Assembly (NCBI GenBank): GCA_033032175.1
Contig: CM065310.1
Coordinates: 5,704,001 to 5,768,000 of the forward strand
Reading direction: 5' to 3'
From: Saturnia japonica
Taxonomy: Eukaryota; Arthropoda; Insecta; Lepidoptera; Saturniidae
Length of the DNA stretch: 64,000 nt
In this document: positions 33,196-43,499 of the stretch, piece after piece
Layout of the letters: every line of letters begins with the position of its first letter
Numbering within the stretch: position 1 is the stretch's first letter
Program-made: the position numbers and the translations under genes
The notes under the pieces: generated by a model
The model's input: the letters and a program-made list of their open reading frames with translations, nothing else
What the model was told of the DNA's origin: nothing
The model's database searches: none

Positions 33196-34254
33196 AATAT
33201 ATATCTGACCTTTTTTATGAAATATTAACTTATTGTTGATATCAATGTATTTATAATACATTGATATTTAAATACCGTATTAAAGAACCTTCAAAGATTT
33301 AATTACTATTAGTAGTTACATATTATTTTATAGCATATAATAATACTTAGAAACATGATATATACATTTTAAAGGTAATAAAATTATACTTTATGTGTTA
33401 ATAAATCTTATAAGAGACGTTTGTCGTATGATCGTATCCTTATTACTTATAATGTGTGTGAGAGCCACCCATTCTCCCGTGTGATGAGTGACACATAATA
33501 GTTTAGAAGTAGGGTTGTAACAATCAACATTTTTTAATATATAAACTATATATTGTAATATATTCTTGCTCGGGAAATTAACTGTATAAAAGATTCTTCC
33601 AACCCAAAAAACATTCATCAAAAGTTTTCATGTGAGATAACTATGTATACAATATACCTACAGCATAGTATAACTGTAAATTTTGTTAAACTCGAATTGG
33701 AATATAATATCATGTGCTACTTTAAAAATATTTTACTATAACTCTTTAAAATGTTATCATGTCTCTAAAATCTTATATTGATTCACCAATATTTCTATAA
33801 TAAACCATTCTACAGAGTTAAAACTATGGCATACAAATCATATGTCGCATTTTGTTACTATAAAAATAAATAATTTCAAAATTAATTTCATGACATTGAA
33901 ACCCCTATTCAGGTGTCTAAAATAAGAAATAAATTCTCGTCTCAGTAGGGAGTCGCGTCTTTCTCCGTCTTGAAATGTTTTCGAGCCGTTTGTGTGGCGT
34001 GAAGACCCTTATCTATGTGAATATCGGTAATTATACGAGAATATAATATGACCTTATGAACCGCGCCTGTTAGAGCTTCGAACTTCGAAGTTATTGAATA
34101 TTCTTAATGTAAATAGGGTAATCTAGATTTTATTTCCGTGGTCGCCACTGTTTTTAAATTGTGTTTCCCATCACGTACATTTAGTCACTTTGACTTGCCA
34201 GTAAAAAAAAAAATGCAAAAACGTCGCTCCATTATCACTAAAATTAAAATCAAA
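33196..34254. other. Unassigned AT-rich sequence
   Basis: No gene recognised. Near 33950 GTAGGGAGTCGCGTCTTTCT resembles TTAGGTAGTCGCGTCTCTCT near 35495, hinting at an undefined repeat. Confidence 0.4.
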
Positions 34255-34785
34255 AAATTCTTTATTCAACTTAAGCCCTAAGAAAGCCGCAAACTGAACT
34301 TCAAAACACTACTGCCGGTTCGGAAAACATCCCAGATATCCAGAGGAACCGGTAAGAAACTCGATCGGGTTTACCTTTACTTTCAAGTACAAATATTAAT
34401 ATATTAGGTACAATAATAATAATTTAGTGGATGCAAAGAGAGGGAGTCACTTCCAGCCATTACTATCATTCACATAATGATTCACCCTATTAACCAATTG
34501 ACAGTAAAACCTGCTTGGCATGGTCCTTGAACTTGTTATCCGGCAAATCAGTAATGTGCTTCGGGATCTTGATATAGAACCTAACACAATTACCTAAAAA
34601 ACTTTTATTGGTTTTACTAAGTCTAAAACACAGTACGACTAATAATTTATCTCTATTTCTATTATTAAAATTGTGCTGTCCTTTGACAAAATCCAGCTTG
34701 TCTAAGTTTTTACGATCATACTTTAAGTTATCAAGGATGTATTATTGGGAGGGTAAAGTTAAAATACTAAATTCCTGGAACTTGT
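34255..34785 (-). mobile_element. LINE family C, 3' end, longest minus-strand copy
   Basis: Minus-strand order: an ORF2 C-terminal region giving FNNRNRDKLLVVLCFRLSKT, then CVRFYIKIPKHITDLPDNKF, KDHAKQVLLS and a stop. The 3' UTR follows, then the end AAGTTGAATAAAGAATTTTT with GATTTT repeats at 34245-34270. The peptide pattern is that of a non-LTR ORF2 terminus. The right side directly abuts a SINE B fragment. Confidence 0.8.
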
Positions 34786-34786
34786 C

Positions 34787-34960
34787 ACCGAAGGGTTAGA
34801 CAGAGGTGTACTAATTTACATCCACAGTTCACAGGGTATATGTTTTAGGTCTCATGTAATAGGGGCGAGACTATTGCCATTAATCGGTAACAGAATTAGA
34901 AACAGATTAATCTTTTACAGAAAATTTTATAGAAAAACCCAATAAACTCCAAATTGGACG
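34787..34960 (-). mobile_element. SINE family B, diverged partial copy
   Basis: CACCGAAGGGTTAGACAGAG, GTGTACTAATTTACATCCAC, AGTTCACAGGGTAT and TAGGGGCGAGACTATTGCCA follow the reverse complement of the SINE B body. The tRNA-like head is missing. Confidence 0.75.
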
Positions 34961-34984
34961 AGAATTGAGACTGAAATTGAGAGT

Positions 34985-35155
34985 TTTTGGCGAAATCTTG
35001 ATCTGCCATGTTGTGATTTTTATTTTTATTCATTAACTTACGTATTTGGCCCTATATTATGTAATATTGCTGGCATTTGGTGTAATAGCTTAGTTATTGT
35101 ATATTAGTGAAGTGAATTATTATAAATAATATCTACAAGCATGAATTTTAAGTAA
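34985..35155 (+). repeat. Repeat family I, second copy
   Basis: TTTTTGGCG..., GGCCCTATATTATGTAATAT, TGAAGTGAATTATTATAAAT and AAGCATGAATTTTAAG correspond to 27050-27200. Here the open frame after the ATG is interrupted by another repeat at about 35150. Confidence 0.5.
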
Positions 35156-35318
35156 GTTGCTACGGATTGGACTGAAATTTGGCACATAGATAGTATGATG
35201 ACGTGACATCCGCTAAGAATGGATTTGTGAAAATTTAACCCGTAAGGGATACAACAGGGGTTCAAAATTTGTATAAATTTATTTCAACACGGGTGAAACC
35301 GTGGGGCACAGCTAGTTG
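35150..35318 (+). repeat. Retroelement 3'-end-type repeat
   Basis: CTACGGATTGGACTGAAATT, GGCACATAGATAGTATGATG, AACCCGTAAGGGATACAACA, and the end ACACGGGTGAAACCGTGGGGCACAGCTAGT. The final CACAGCTAGT motif is the same terminus noted near 1236, 18358 and 26953. Confidence 0.6.
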
Positions 35319-35449
35319 AGTACAAACTCTATACACATTTTCTATATGATATTAAGAAGAAAAGAGTGGAATTTCAAGGAAGCGTCACGTTTTGATAAAT
35401 TTCGTTACGTGATAGAGACGAAAGATATAATAACGTAGAGAGAATATCG

Positions 35450-35482
35450 AGATATATATATATATATATAATATATATCTCT
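35450..35482. repeat. (AT)n palindrome bounded by GAGAT/ATCTC
   Basis: GAGATATATATATATATATA...ATATATCTC: a symmetric TA-rich palindrome that could extrude as a cruciform. Confidence 0.8.
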
Positions 35483-35531
35483 AATACTCAGTTTAGGTAG
35501 TCGCGTCTCTCTTTTTAAGTTTCGCTTCCGT

Positions 35532-35553
35532 CACGTGTACAGTGCTGCACGTG
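35532..35553. promoter_or_regulatory. Two CACGTG E-boxes 10 bp apart
   Basis: CACGTG at 35532-35537 and again at 35548-35553, separated by TACAGTGCTG. CACGTG is bound by bHLH dimers such as CLOCK/CYCLE or Myc/Max. No gene is identified nearby, so this is a motif observation only. Confidence 0.3.
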
Positions 35554-36639
35554 TAATTCTTTTTTACATTCAAAAATACTCGCCAACTACGAAAATAGTT
35601 AGAACCTTATAAAAATAAGAAGAATTAAACTAATTATAGTCTATTTGCATGTCGGTTGTCAAGTCAATGCTGAAAAAATAAAAAATGTAACAAGTGGTAG
35701 TTGATTTAAATATTTATAATAAAACATGTAATACAAGTAAAAAAGTGTTTAATATTATATCATATATATTTTTATAACAACGCACAAACAACCAAAATAA
35801 AATCAAAAATGAAACACATTACACTCGATACCTGAAGGCTATTAAATAAACCCTATTAATTCACACACTCTCACGCACTTCTTTCGTCTCGCTTTAATTT
35901 TGAGCTCATTTTGTGACCATAAGTTGTGAATGAGGCAAAATATCTAAAATATTCGAAATCATCGTTTGCAAAGCACTTAGTTGTAACGAATTCTAACGTT
36001 CATACGTAAGATAATACGAGTCATTGTGAAACGGTTGTTTTAAAAAAACCGCTCGGTATTTGTGCGTAGGTGGACGTATATTTTTTATTGCTCATTTAAG
36101 ATCTATTGAAGCAACAAAATCTATACAGAATTAGCAGTGCCACGTAGCACGTGGCATGTGGTATATTTATCCCTCAGTAATTATTTTCGCTCATTTAGGT
36201 CCCCGTGTACAAAATCAGTCAATCAGTTTTTGAGTTAAATCTGGAAATACGAACAGACAGACAATAGAAATGCTATGTCATATTCGAGAACAATTTCTTT
36301 TTACATGCCTAACAGGAAATAAAAAAATAACATATACAAACAGAACTACAAATTTATTAATATAGATATATCCAATAATGAATTCATAAAGTTAACGTTG
36401 ACGATTATAACATTATATTTACATCAAATACTTTAATTTCTAGCTCAATTGTTGATGTGAAACTAGTTGGGTCAGAACGATTATTGGATCCAATGTTGGC
36501 GGATGTTTTATTTTTACTTTTTGTATATTACTGAAAGTAGTATTATATAAAGTTCCTTTTCGCGCGCTTGGCAGATCGGAGCTACATGGGAAAAGGGTCC
36601 GACTCGACCGACGCTAAAAAGAGACAAACATATACATAC
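35554..36639. other. Unassigned AT-rich sequence
   Basis: No gene recognised. 36185-36300 has the 'fixed query' style TCAGTCAATCAGTTTTTGAG...ACAGACAGACA of retroelement 3' tails. Confidence 0.4.
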
Positions 36640-36647
36640 ATCTATAG

Positions 36648-36963
36648 CAGGGCTTCTTAAACTTTTGTCATTCACGACCCCATTTATGATTGCGAGTTTC
36701 TTGACGACTCCATACAAATATAAAATAAAAATAAATTTATATTTTTTGAAGATTTATTTATTAGGTAACAACATACATACACATATGAAAATACATATAT
36801 AGTTTTAGAATTCGTTTTCAAACATACAAAAATCTAAAATTAAAAATTGCACAAAAAATTATAAAACTCTAGTGATGTTATAAAATAGTATATATAAATA
36901 TTTGACATTAAAATCTCTCGCGACCATAGAATTTTGCTACGCGACCCCTTTTAAGAAGCCCTG
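36648..36963. mobile_element. hAT-type MITE with perfect 8-bp target duplication
   Basis: Termini CAGGGCTTCTTAAA (36648-36661) and TTTAAGAAGCCCTG (36950-36963) are perfect inverted repeats. The flanks ATCTATAG at 36640-36647 and 36964-36971 are identical. Subterminal GACCCC motifs occur near both ends (TTCACGACCCCA and GCGACCCCTT), a familiar hAT feature. The 316-bp unit has no transposase, so it would be moved in trans. Confidence 0.92.
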
Positions 36964-37279
36964 ATCTATAGGATTTAGCCAGCGAGACAATGAGATAAAA
37001 TATACACAGTTAATGCAAGCCCTGATTTTCAAGATTATGAGTGGCCGATAGTTGGGAGTCCCTCTGATTTAAGATTTTCTATATGACTTTTTTAAGTTTT
37101 TTATTAATAATAAAATATTTATTTTCATGCCTTTATTTATAAACAAAAACTTATTAAATACACTTTTATTATCACATGTGCATTGTGTTAATTTTAATAG
37201 AACAACATCTGGCCGACCGAGATTAAAAAAAAATCGGTATCTTTAAAAAAAAAAGGAAAGTAAACAACTATCTAGGCAC

Positions 37280-37425
37280 TATCACTGAATAGGCACGGTC
37301 AAGTGACTGTACTGTACCTGATAGTAAGCACAATACAGTTCAAAAACAACATCGACTAGCGAGAGATCGGCAATCCTTCGCCGGTCGCTGCTGTCATCCT
37401 AAAACGCGACGTTAAAATCAACATT
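37280..37425 (-). repeat. Dispersed repeat family E
   Basis: The plus strand begins GGCACGGTCAAGTGACTGTA, CTGTACCTGATAGTAAGCAC and ends in TGTCATCCTAAAACGCGACG, the reverse complement of the family order. Confidence 0.55.
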
Positions 37426-37670
37426 TGCAGCGCTTACACCGGTTGATTCCGGAACGCGACCCTTTATTCCAATCTGGCTATACTGTTAGCTTTAAGGGTC
37501 TTGGAACTTTTAGAGGCTTTAACAGCTTCACGGGCTTGGGGGCGAGCGCGGAAGGCAACAAGCTCAAGCGTGCCAAAGTCGCCGGACTTCAGCTTGGGCT
37601 GTTGTCGTACATACCGCTAGTGGCAGGGTTTCTTCTCATAGTAATAGGGCTTTTTCTAAAGCCCGCCTAA
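37425..37670 (+). other. GC-rich open frame with hydrophobic C-terminus, origin unknown
   Basis: An open frame whose translation reads LIPERDPLFQSGYTVSFKGL, then a Gly/Phe-rich stretch, a basic NKLKRAKVAG, and a hydrophobic helix (SYIPLVAGFLLIVIGLFL). It begins only at a TTG and its last 45 bases overlap the SINE A copy that follows. Codon use is G/C-rich compared with flanking DNA. I do not recognise the product. It lies between a family E repeat and SINE A, so a transposon relic is more likely than a host gene. Confidence 0.25.
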
Positions 37671-37800
37671 CTAGCTGCCAATAGGTGTATCCCGGCAGCT
37701 GCATTTAAGAGCCAGTCTTCCACTAGGCTTAGCCTGCTACCACATTGGGCCACATCGTCACTTAAGACCAGGTGAGATTGTGGCCACAAAGCTAAACCTA
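37626..37800 (+). mobile_element. SINE family A, 3' part
   Basis: GTTTCTTCTCATAG, GCCCGCCTAACTAGCTGCC, ATAGGTGTATCCCGGCAGCT, CCACTAGGCTTAGCCTGCTA, CAGGTGAGATTGTGGCCACA: family A blocks in order, ending with a CTAAACCTAAAAAAA tail. Confidence 0.8.
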
Positions 37801-38224
37801 AAAAAAAGTTGTGACCTAACTAATTCCCTATTTGTAAAATTCGATCTAGCTATACATAAATACATATTTCTGCCTTCTGGGAGGAAGGAAAAAACATGCG
37901 TATATCCATTTAGTAATCTGGCAATTTTGTTAAAGTCTAACTAACCAAAAAAAAAGTCCCTTATCCCTTATGTGGCAACACGACACGCTTAAGCATGCCG
38001 CTACGGCAGTCGTTATATCTAGTGTATGGTAGTTGTGATGCTGTCGGAAACAACATAACTGTCTTGTCGTACCACTCTAGTGACTCTGACCTTTTTTAGA
38101 GTTTAAACTGCTAAATTAACTATATAATCTTTAACGACTGAAAATTTGCTACATATCATGGAAGGATAGATCTTCAGAGCTCCATATACCTACTGTTACA
38201 GTTTATTTATTTATTTTATTTATT

Positions 38225-38460
38225 ATAAGTGTTAGCTTTTGGTCCCAATCTAACCTAATGTTCAGTTACAATATGGCCCAAGCACACCAAGCCTAGTGGG
38301 TGGGACCTATAGGTGCTTGATGACAGATTTTCAACTTGAAGGTGGTAGTTAACCAGATTGGTATTAGAAAATGAAAGCTCAGGCTCATTGGAGAGATTTG
38401 AACTAATTTCGATCGACGCGGTGTTTGCTAACATAACTGCATCATTCATTCCACTCATAT
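38225..38460 (-). mobile_element. SINE family A, near-complete with head
   Basis: Plus-strand blocks TTAGCTTTTGGTCCCAATCT, TACAATATGGCCCAAGCACA, TAGGTGCTTGATGACAGATT and CAACTTGAAGGTGGTAG run into a head. Read on the minus strand, the head gives TTAGCAAACACCGCGTCGAT and box B-like AGTTCAAATCTC (38395-38406). A roughly 40-base block is deleted in the middle. Confidence 0.85.
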
Positions 38461-38885
38461 GGAATTCATACCAAATTGCCGCTGACTAAAGCAGAAATTG
38501 CTTAGAACTGAAATAAATTTACTACTAAAAATACTATGTCATAATGAATATAGGTACTGACTGCTTTTAAAACATTTTTCATCCACCACTGATTCTTATT
38601 TCTCAGTTCCAAATTCGTGAGCTATTAAACAGTTGCATAAAATAAGTAGTGCTTCTATAATTTATTACATGAACGCTTGTAAATAGATATATTATATTTA
38701 ATACCTATATATTAATAAAAGCATTCATTAGTATCTTATTTGTAACTACAATATTAATGATACATAATCATTACTTGAAGCTATAACTATTTTGATTAAT
38801 TTCTTAATCAACACCATTAAAGTAAGGCTTACTTCACACTCAAAAGGACTAAACTTAAAATTGAGCTTGTGTTGATTTGTGTAAA

Positions 38886-39000
38886 ACAGTAGTACCCAAC
38901 CTTTTTTGGAACAGGGACCACTTTGATGTTCTTGTTGTTAACAGAGACCATAAGGTTCGGCAAAAATAAACTTCAATTGAATCTTCGTTAACATATTCGA
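38886..39000 (+). mobile_element. hAT-like left terminus fragment
   Basis: CAGTAGTACCCAACCTTTTTTGGAACAGGGACCACTTTGA is the familiar left end of a class of hAT elements. No inverted partner was found in the next several hundred bases, so only a fragment is called. Confidence 0.4.
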
Positions 39001-39059
39001 TCACTTGTCCTGGCCCCAGCCAACTGAGCTGACTACACACCAGTGCGCTCCTTGGACAG

Positions 39060-39335
39060 TATTGACATGGGAGGTAGATATCTCTTTAGATATTTCTCTC
39101 TACTTAGGGCAGCCCGACTGGTGGAATACTTCTACTGAACAGAAGAACGCAGCCAAATAACCTAGTATTGTGTTTCTGCGGTAAGTAGGGTCTTTGGAGC
39201 TCCTTGGCGAAAGGGAGTTTAAGGTAGGCAGCGCGCTAGTTATAACTTCTGGTATTACAAGGGTTCAAGGTAAACGCTTACCATCAGGCGAGCCGTATGC
39301 TTGTTTGACACCTTAGCTGTATAAAAAAAAGAACT
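39060..39335 (+). repeat. Dispersed repeat family G (LINE 3'-end type)
   Basis: Contains TTTCTCTCTACTTAGGGCAG, ATAACCTAGTATTGTGTTTC, GCTTACCATCAGGCGAGCCGTATGCTTGTTTG and the tail GTATAAAAAAAA. A shorter plus-strand copy is at 46745-46915. The 'CATCAGGCGAGCCGTATGC' end is a widespread lepidopteran repeat end. Confidence 0.65.
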
Positions 39336-39414
39336 GCCGTCTTGTTAGAGCTATATTACAAGATTAGTAGAATAATTAGAAATATAATCTTGAATTTGCT
39401 TGTAATTGGAATCA

Positions 39415-39715
39415 TATCAATGATAGTTTAGTGGTAGCCTGTACTGACATGGCGTCGATTGGCCTGAGTTCGAATCCTTGCAAAGAGCGTGAGCTATTGG
39501 TGGAGGAACACATTGTGATGAAACCATAGTTTCTTCGTAGGGTATTTTCTAATGCCCGCCTGGCTAGCTTCCATCCGTAAGTTGAAAATCTTTCGCCATG
39601 CATTTATAGGTGTATTCTGGCACTAAGCCAGTTTCCCCACTAAGCTTAGCGTGGCACCATTTTGAGCCTCATTATCCCTTAAGATTGTGGCCATAATACT
39701 AACCCTATAAATAAT
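39415..39715 (+). mobile_element. tRNA-derived SINE, family A, most complete copy
   Basis: The head has a box A-like TAGTTTAGTGG (39424-39434) and box B GAGTTCGAATCC (39466-39477), spaced as in a tRNA. The body follows: ACACATTGTGATGAAACCAT, TTTTCTAATGCCCGCCTGGC, AAGTTGAAAATCTTTCGCC, TAGGTGTATTCTGGCAC, CACTAAGCTTAGCGTGGCAC, CTTAAGATTGTGGCCATAAT and an ACCCTATAAAT tail. This copy fixes the true orientation of the family. Others on the opposite strand are at 21226, 28330, 30186, 32105, 38225 and 55485. Confidence 0.88.
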
Positions 39716-40184
39716 TTAAAAAATATCCTATTCACTAGACACTGTCAAAAATGTGAATGAACACAGTGGCTATTAAATAAAAAAATAAATAAATAAAAGT
39801 TCGACTATAGTTTAGATGTTATTAAATGAACAATATAATTACTACGCCGATATGAATATAGCTTTACTATGAAAAATGGCAAGCAATAAAACCTAAATAG
39901 CTTGTAGGCGGTACAACAAACTGAAAGCAACAATTGAATACCGACCACACCTCATAACGTACAAAGCGGACTCGTCTTTTGTAAGTGATAAAGACATTAT
40001 TATGACAAAATGTTCCAAAACTTAAATGTATTTTTATATTTTATGGACGCTGTTTTTTTTTTTACTGTTGTGTAATGATTAAACTGTATCTAATGATACA
40101 AAAGCTGTGTTCACCAGAATTCGAAAATCAAGCGAGAAATACCGTCTTTGAAATAAAAGTTATACGAGACAATTTTAACAAAAA
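39716..40184. other. Unassigned AT-rich sequence
   Basis: No gene seen. Confidence 0.45.
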
Positions 40185-40330
40185 GGAAACCCAACTTCAG
40201 TGATTTTGAAGAGTCCCTGATGTATCTTGCGAAGGTGCAATATGACTAACCTTGAGGTATCATCCCCTATGCAACAAAAAAAGTATCATCCAAATCGGTT
40301 ATTAAACAAAGAAGTTATGGCTATACTGTA
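40185..40330 (+). repeat. Family H, left copy of an inverted pair
   Basis: GGAAACCCAACTTCAGTGAT ... AATCGGTTATTAAACAAAGA, AGTTATGGCTA. The reverse complement at 40690-40880 shares ACAAAGAAGTTATGGCT and the order of inner blocks, at perhaps 55-65% identity by eye. Confidence 0.5.
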
Positions 40331-40479
40331 TCCATAAAAAAATACATTCAAATTGAGAAAACTTTGCCTTTTTTTGAAATCAATTATAAAAGTCAAATAA
40401 CATCTTGAGATTTGGGACACCCAAAACAACCTTACTTGTGTACGTAGTGCACCCTGAATAACTAACGAGAAAATTGAAA

Positions 40480-40655
40480 TAACGGAGTGTTAGGACTGTA
40501 CAGTCCGATTGATTCGTGACCAACTTGCAATAATGTTTTTAATGATTCGCTTAAGCGCATAGCGTTACGGGAGTAACCGGTGCTTATCAAGTTTCTATAT
40601 CAGACCGGCATAACAGTTCTGCTGCGATAGATTGTTGATCTGTCGATGGTCTCTA
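40480..40655 (+). repeat. Family E-like fragment between the two H copies
   Basis: ACTGTACAGTCCGATTGATT, TCAGACCGGCATAACAGTTC, TCTGTCGATGGTCTCT correspond loosely to family E blocks. Confidence 0.35.
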
Positions 40656-40689
40656 TTCTTTTTAATCGATTTCAAAAAGGAAGAGGTTC

Positions 40690-40880
40690 TCTATTCAAAT
40701 TTATTTTCAGCCATAACTTCTTTGTTTATGAACCGATTTTAATGATTATTTTTTCATTGAAAAAAAGATGCCTCAAGGATGATCCCATAATAGTTTAATT
40801 GGCATTGGACTTTCGACTTCGAAAATACACCAGGTTTTCAAATACAAAATTGGGTGTCTTTGTTGTTAATTATTGGCTCA
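40690..40880 (-). repeat. Family H, right (inverted) copy
   Basis: AGCCATAACTTCTTTGTTTA, GAACCGATTTTAATGATTAT, TTCGACTTCGAAAATACACC: the reverse complement of the copy at 40185-40330 and of 6395-6610. Confidence 0.5.
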
Positions 40881-41159
40881 GTTCTGTCGCTTTGCCGTGC
40901 TAACTATAAAAAATCGTCAATTAATCCAGATGCTCGAAACATAAGGGCTCTTGTGTGCTCATTCGCTTTTGGTCTGTGTCCGTTATTTTTAACTACCGAT
41001 TTTTTCACTCTTCGGTTAGGTATATAATGAAAGATGCATTAAGAGAGATCACAAGTAACTTTTGCTACGTTCGTAATATTCAGAAATTAAATATAACTAC
41101 TAAAACATATTTAGGAATGGATGAACAAGCTAATGTAATTTAATACGTTCATACCTTAT

Positions 41160-41545
41160 ATATATTACAAGTGACGAAAAGAAAGAGCTTTGTGGTGTGA
41201 AAGAAGATATAGTCACACGGATTGAGAAAGGGATGCTTAGATGGTTTGGGCATGTTGAGAGGATGAATGAAAGAAGAATGACTAAACAAATTTATAATGC
41301 GAGTGTGAAAGGAATCGTTGGAAGAGGAAGGCCTAGACAAACATTTATCAATCAAATTGGAGACGTTCTGAAGAAAGGTAAGACCAAGAGTACTCTAAAC
41401 CGACGAGCATGCATGAAAAGATTAATGAATGTCAAAGAAGCGAAAGAGGTATGCCAGTATCGAAGCAGGTGGAAGGACGTGGTCTCTGCCTACCCCGTTG
41501 GGAAATAGGCGTGATTTATGTATGTATGTATGTGACAAAAAATAT
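41160..41545 (+). pseudogene. LINE ORF2 C-terminus with TGTA-repeat tail
   Basis: An open frame 41197-41508 encodes RIEKGMLRWFGHVERMNERR followed by KQIYNASVKGIVGRGRPRQT and a basic C-terminus ending at a TAG. 'LRWFGHVERM...GRGRPR' is the typical C-terminal region of RTE-type endonuclease-reverse transcriptases. The following GTATGTATGTATGTG is the simple-sequence 3' tail of such an insertion. All RT catalytic motifs are absent (5' truncated), so it is dead. Confidence 0.85.
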
Positions 41546-42964
41546 TTCAATAAATTATCAAAATCGCATCGCAACACGTCCTTGTTATGCCAGCTAGCAA
41601 AACTCTCGGTAGTTCAATTTACTCTAACTGATCTTGAGACACGACAAACCAAATCAGAGTGGCTGTGATAGGTGTAACACCATGTGTATGGTAGTTGAGA
41701 CCCATACGTGTACAGATAACCTACCCTCCGCTCGATTACTGAAGATAGAACAATGTTAGATCCTGAAACGCATCACGCCTAAGCGTTCTACTATTATATG
41801 ATATACCTGCTGGGTATGGTGGTCGCGATCCACTTGAATAGAATTGTCGTATTCTACCACCCCAGCAACTGAAGTACCTACCTACCTGAATTACTTTAGA
41901 TAAATAATAATTAACCAGCAAAATAAAAACCATTCAAAACTGCACAAAGGAATTTTAAAACGCTTTTATATTGATAAATGTGGTCAACAAGCTAACACTT
42001 CCATATTCAATAGTCTTAATTAAACAATTGTCAAACCATTTTAACACAAATATAAAAGTCTAAAGTTTATTTACTGATCAATCACTTCACACATTCAGTT
42101 TATTCTGCAAATAGAACGTAAAGATTTTGCATATTATGTGCAAGCTAATATAATAAGCAACTTGACCCGCCTGTTTGATTAGCATTTTTGTATCCTAGTC
42201 TAGTACTTGATTTGGAAACACTATAAAAGATAGTAATTTAGTAAGTAGCATTTTTATGGCCAATAATAACCTGCAGTTCTAAGATACTCAACAACTTGAT
42301 AATGAGAGCGATGGTGAATACATTGCGAAAAATCGAAACAAATGTCCAAAAGAGAACTCGCCACCGTTAGGTTGCACTTTTAATTTTAAATACCGTGGTT
42401 CTGTCGACGTTTATAACAATGATTATTGAAAAATATAATAATTACGCAATAACTGATTCAAGATCGATACATATAGTATTAATTATTCAAGAAATAAACA
42501 TTGGCAACACAATTTAAAACTGTTTCTTACAGAAAAGTATAAAATATAAGTCAACAAAATTCAGATGAATCTGCAACTTCAGAATTAACAAGAAAAAATT
42601 GGAATAGTAAAACTCTTATTAATAAACATTACTTCGTGATCAACATGGTTTTGTATGATATTAAAGAAACCATCAGAAGTTTCACCAGATTGAGACCAAA
42701 ACGCTCGTCTTGGGAAAACCCCATGACAATACCTACCTACAGTTGCAAAAGACTCAGATGCGTCCAACTTTGAATTAAGACTTCAATACCACAAATAAAA
42801 TTTGTGTCGCAGGATATTGCTATACGGTCAAATATGAAATAAACAACCCAAAAGACCACGAAGTAAAAATAATACTACCTACCTAACAAACTTCGTGCTT
42901 TAAAATCAGTCCAAGCCTTTAGAGCAACATCTAAAATACTTTTGTTACAGGACCAGAATTATAG
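41546..42964. other. Unassigned AT-rich sequence
   Basis: No gene recognised. The frames at 41736-41933 and 42585-42767 have no support. Confidence 0.45.
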
Positions 42965-43330
42965 CTTAGCGTGATCTTAAAGGTGTGAACTCCTCATTTT
43001 CCCCTAAGACAGTTGTAATTGCTCTTTGTATTTTTTAGTTTTTGGTCATTGTTAGTATGTATTATATTTTTTTTTCTATTTACTATTTGTTTTTTGATTA
43101 TTTTTATTTTATTGATATCCGTGATGTCTGTTAGTGCGGCCCAGTCAGAATACCAGCGCTGCACTGCTTCAGTGTAGTAATTATACTGAGACTGGGACCT
43201 GTTTATTCCCGCACGGCATGTTACTTATTATTATTAGTACTATTTTTTTTAGTTATGTTGGTTTTATGTTTTTATAATTTTAGTTTTTGAAGTGTTGTGT
43301 GACGAATAAATAAACTTTTTCTTTCTTCTT
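42965..43330 (+). repeat. LINE-like 3' UTR with T/C-rich tail
   Basis: GGCCCAGTCAGAATACCAGC, GAGACTGGGACCTGTTTATTCCCGCACGGCATGTTACTTA, then GTGTGACGAATAAATAAACT and the tail TTTTTCTTTCTTCTTCTTTC. The GTTTATTCCCNCACGGNATGT block is a recurrent lepidopteran repeat, probably a retroelement 3' UTR with its polyadenylation signal AATAAA near 43305. Confidence 0.6.
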
Positions 43331-43499
43331 CTTTCTAACAAATGGACAAACCAGATAGTGTATTATAGAAAGTATTGAGAACGAGGGGTATACCAGCAAA
43401 ATTTATATATAACCTACTAAAAGATCTTGACTTGTCAAGAACTATTATTATAAGCTACTTAATTGAGCGAATATATAAAATGGTTTTAGGATCATACCA

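Noticed and set aside
39420..39480. Functional tRNA gene
   Set aside because: It is the head of SINE family A. The same sequence recurs, decayed, in other copies.
41197..41508. Host gene of 103 residues
   Set aside because: The LRWFGHVERM...GRGRPR pattern and the TGTA tail identify a 5'-truncated LINE.
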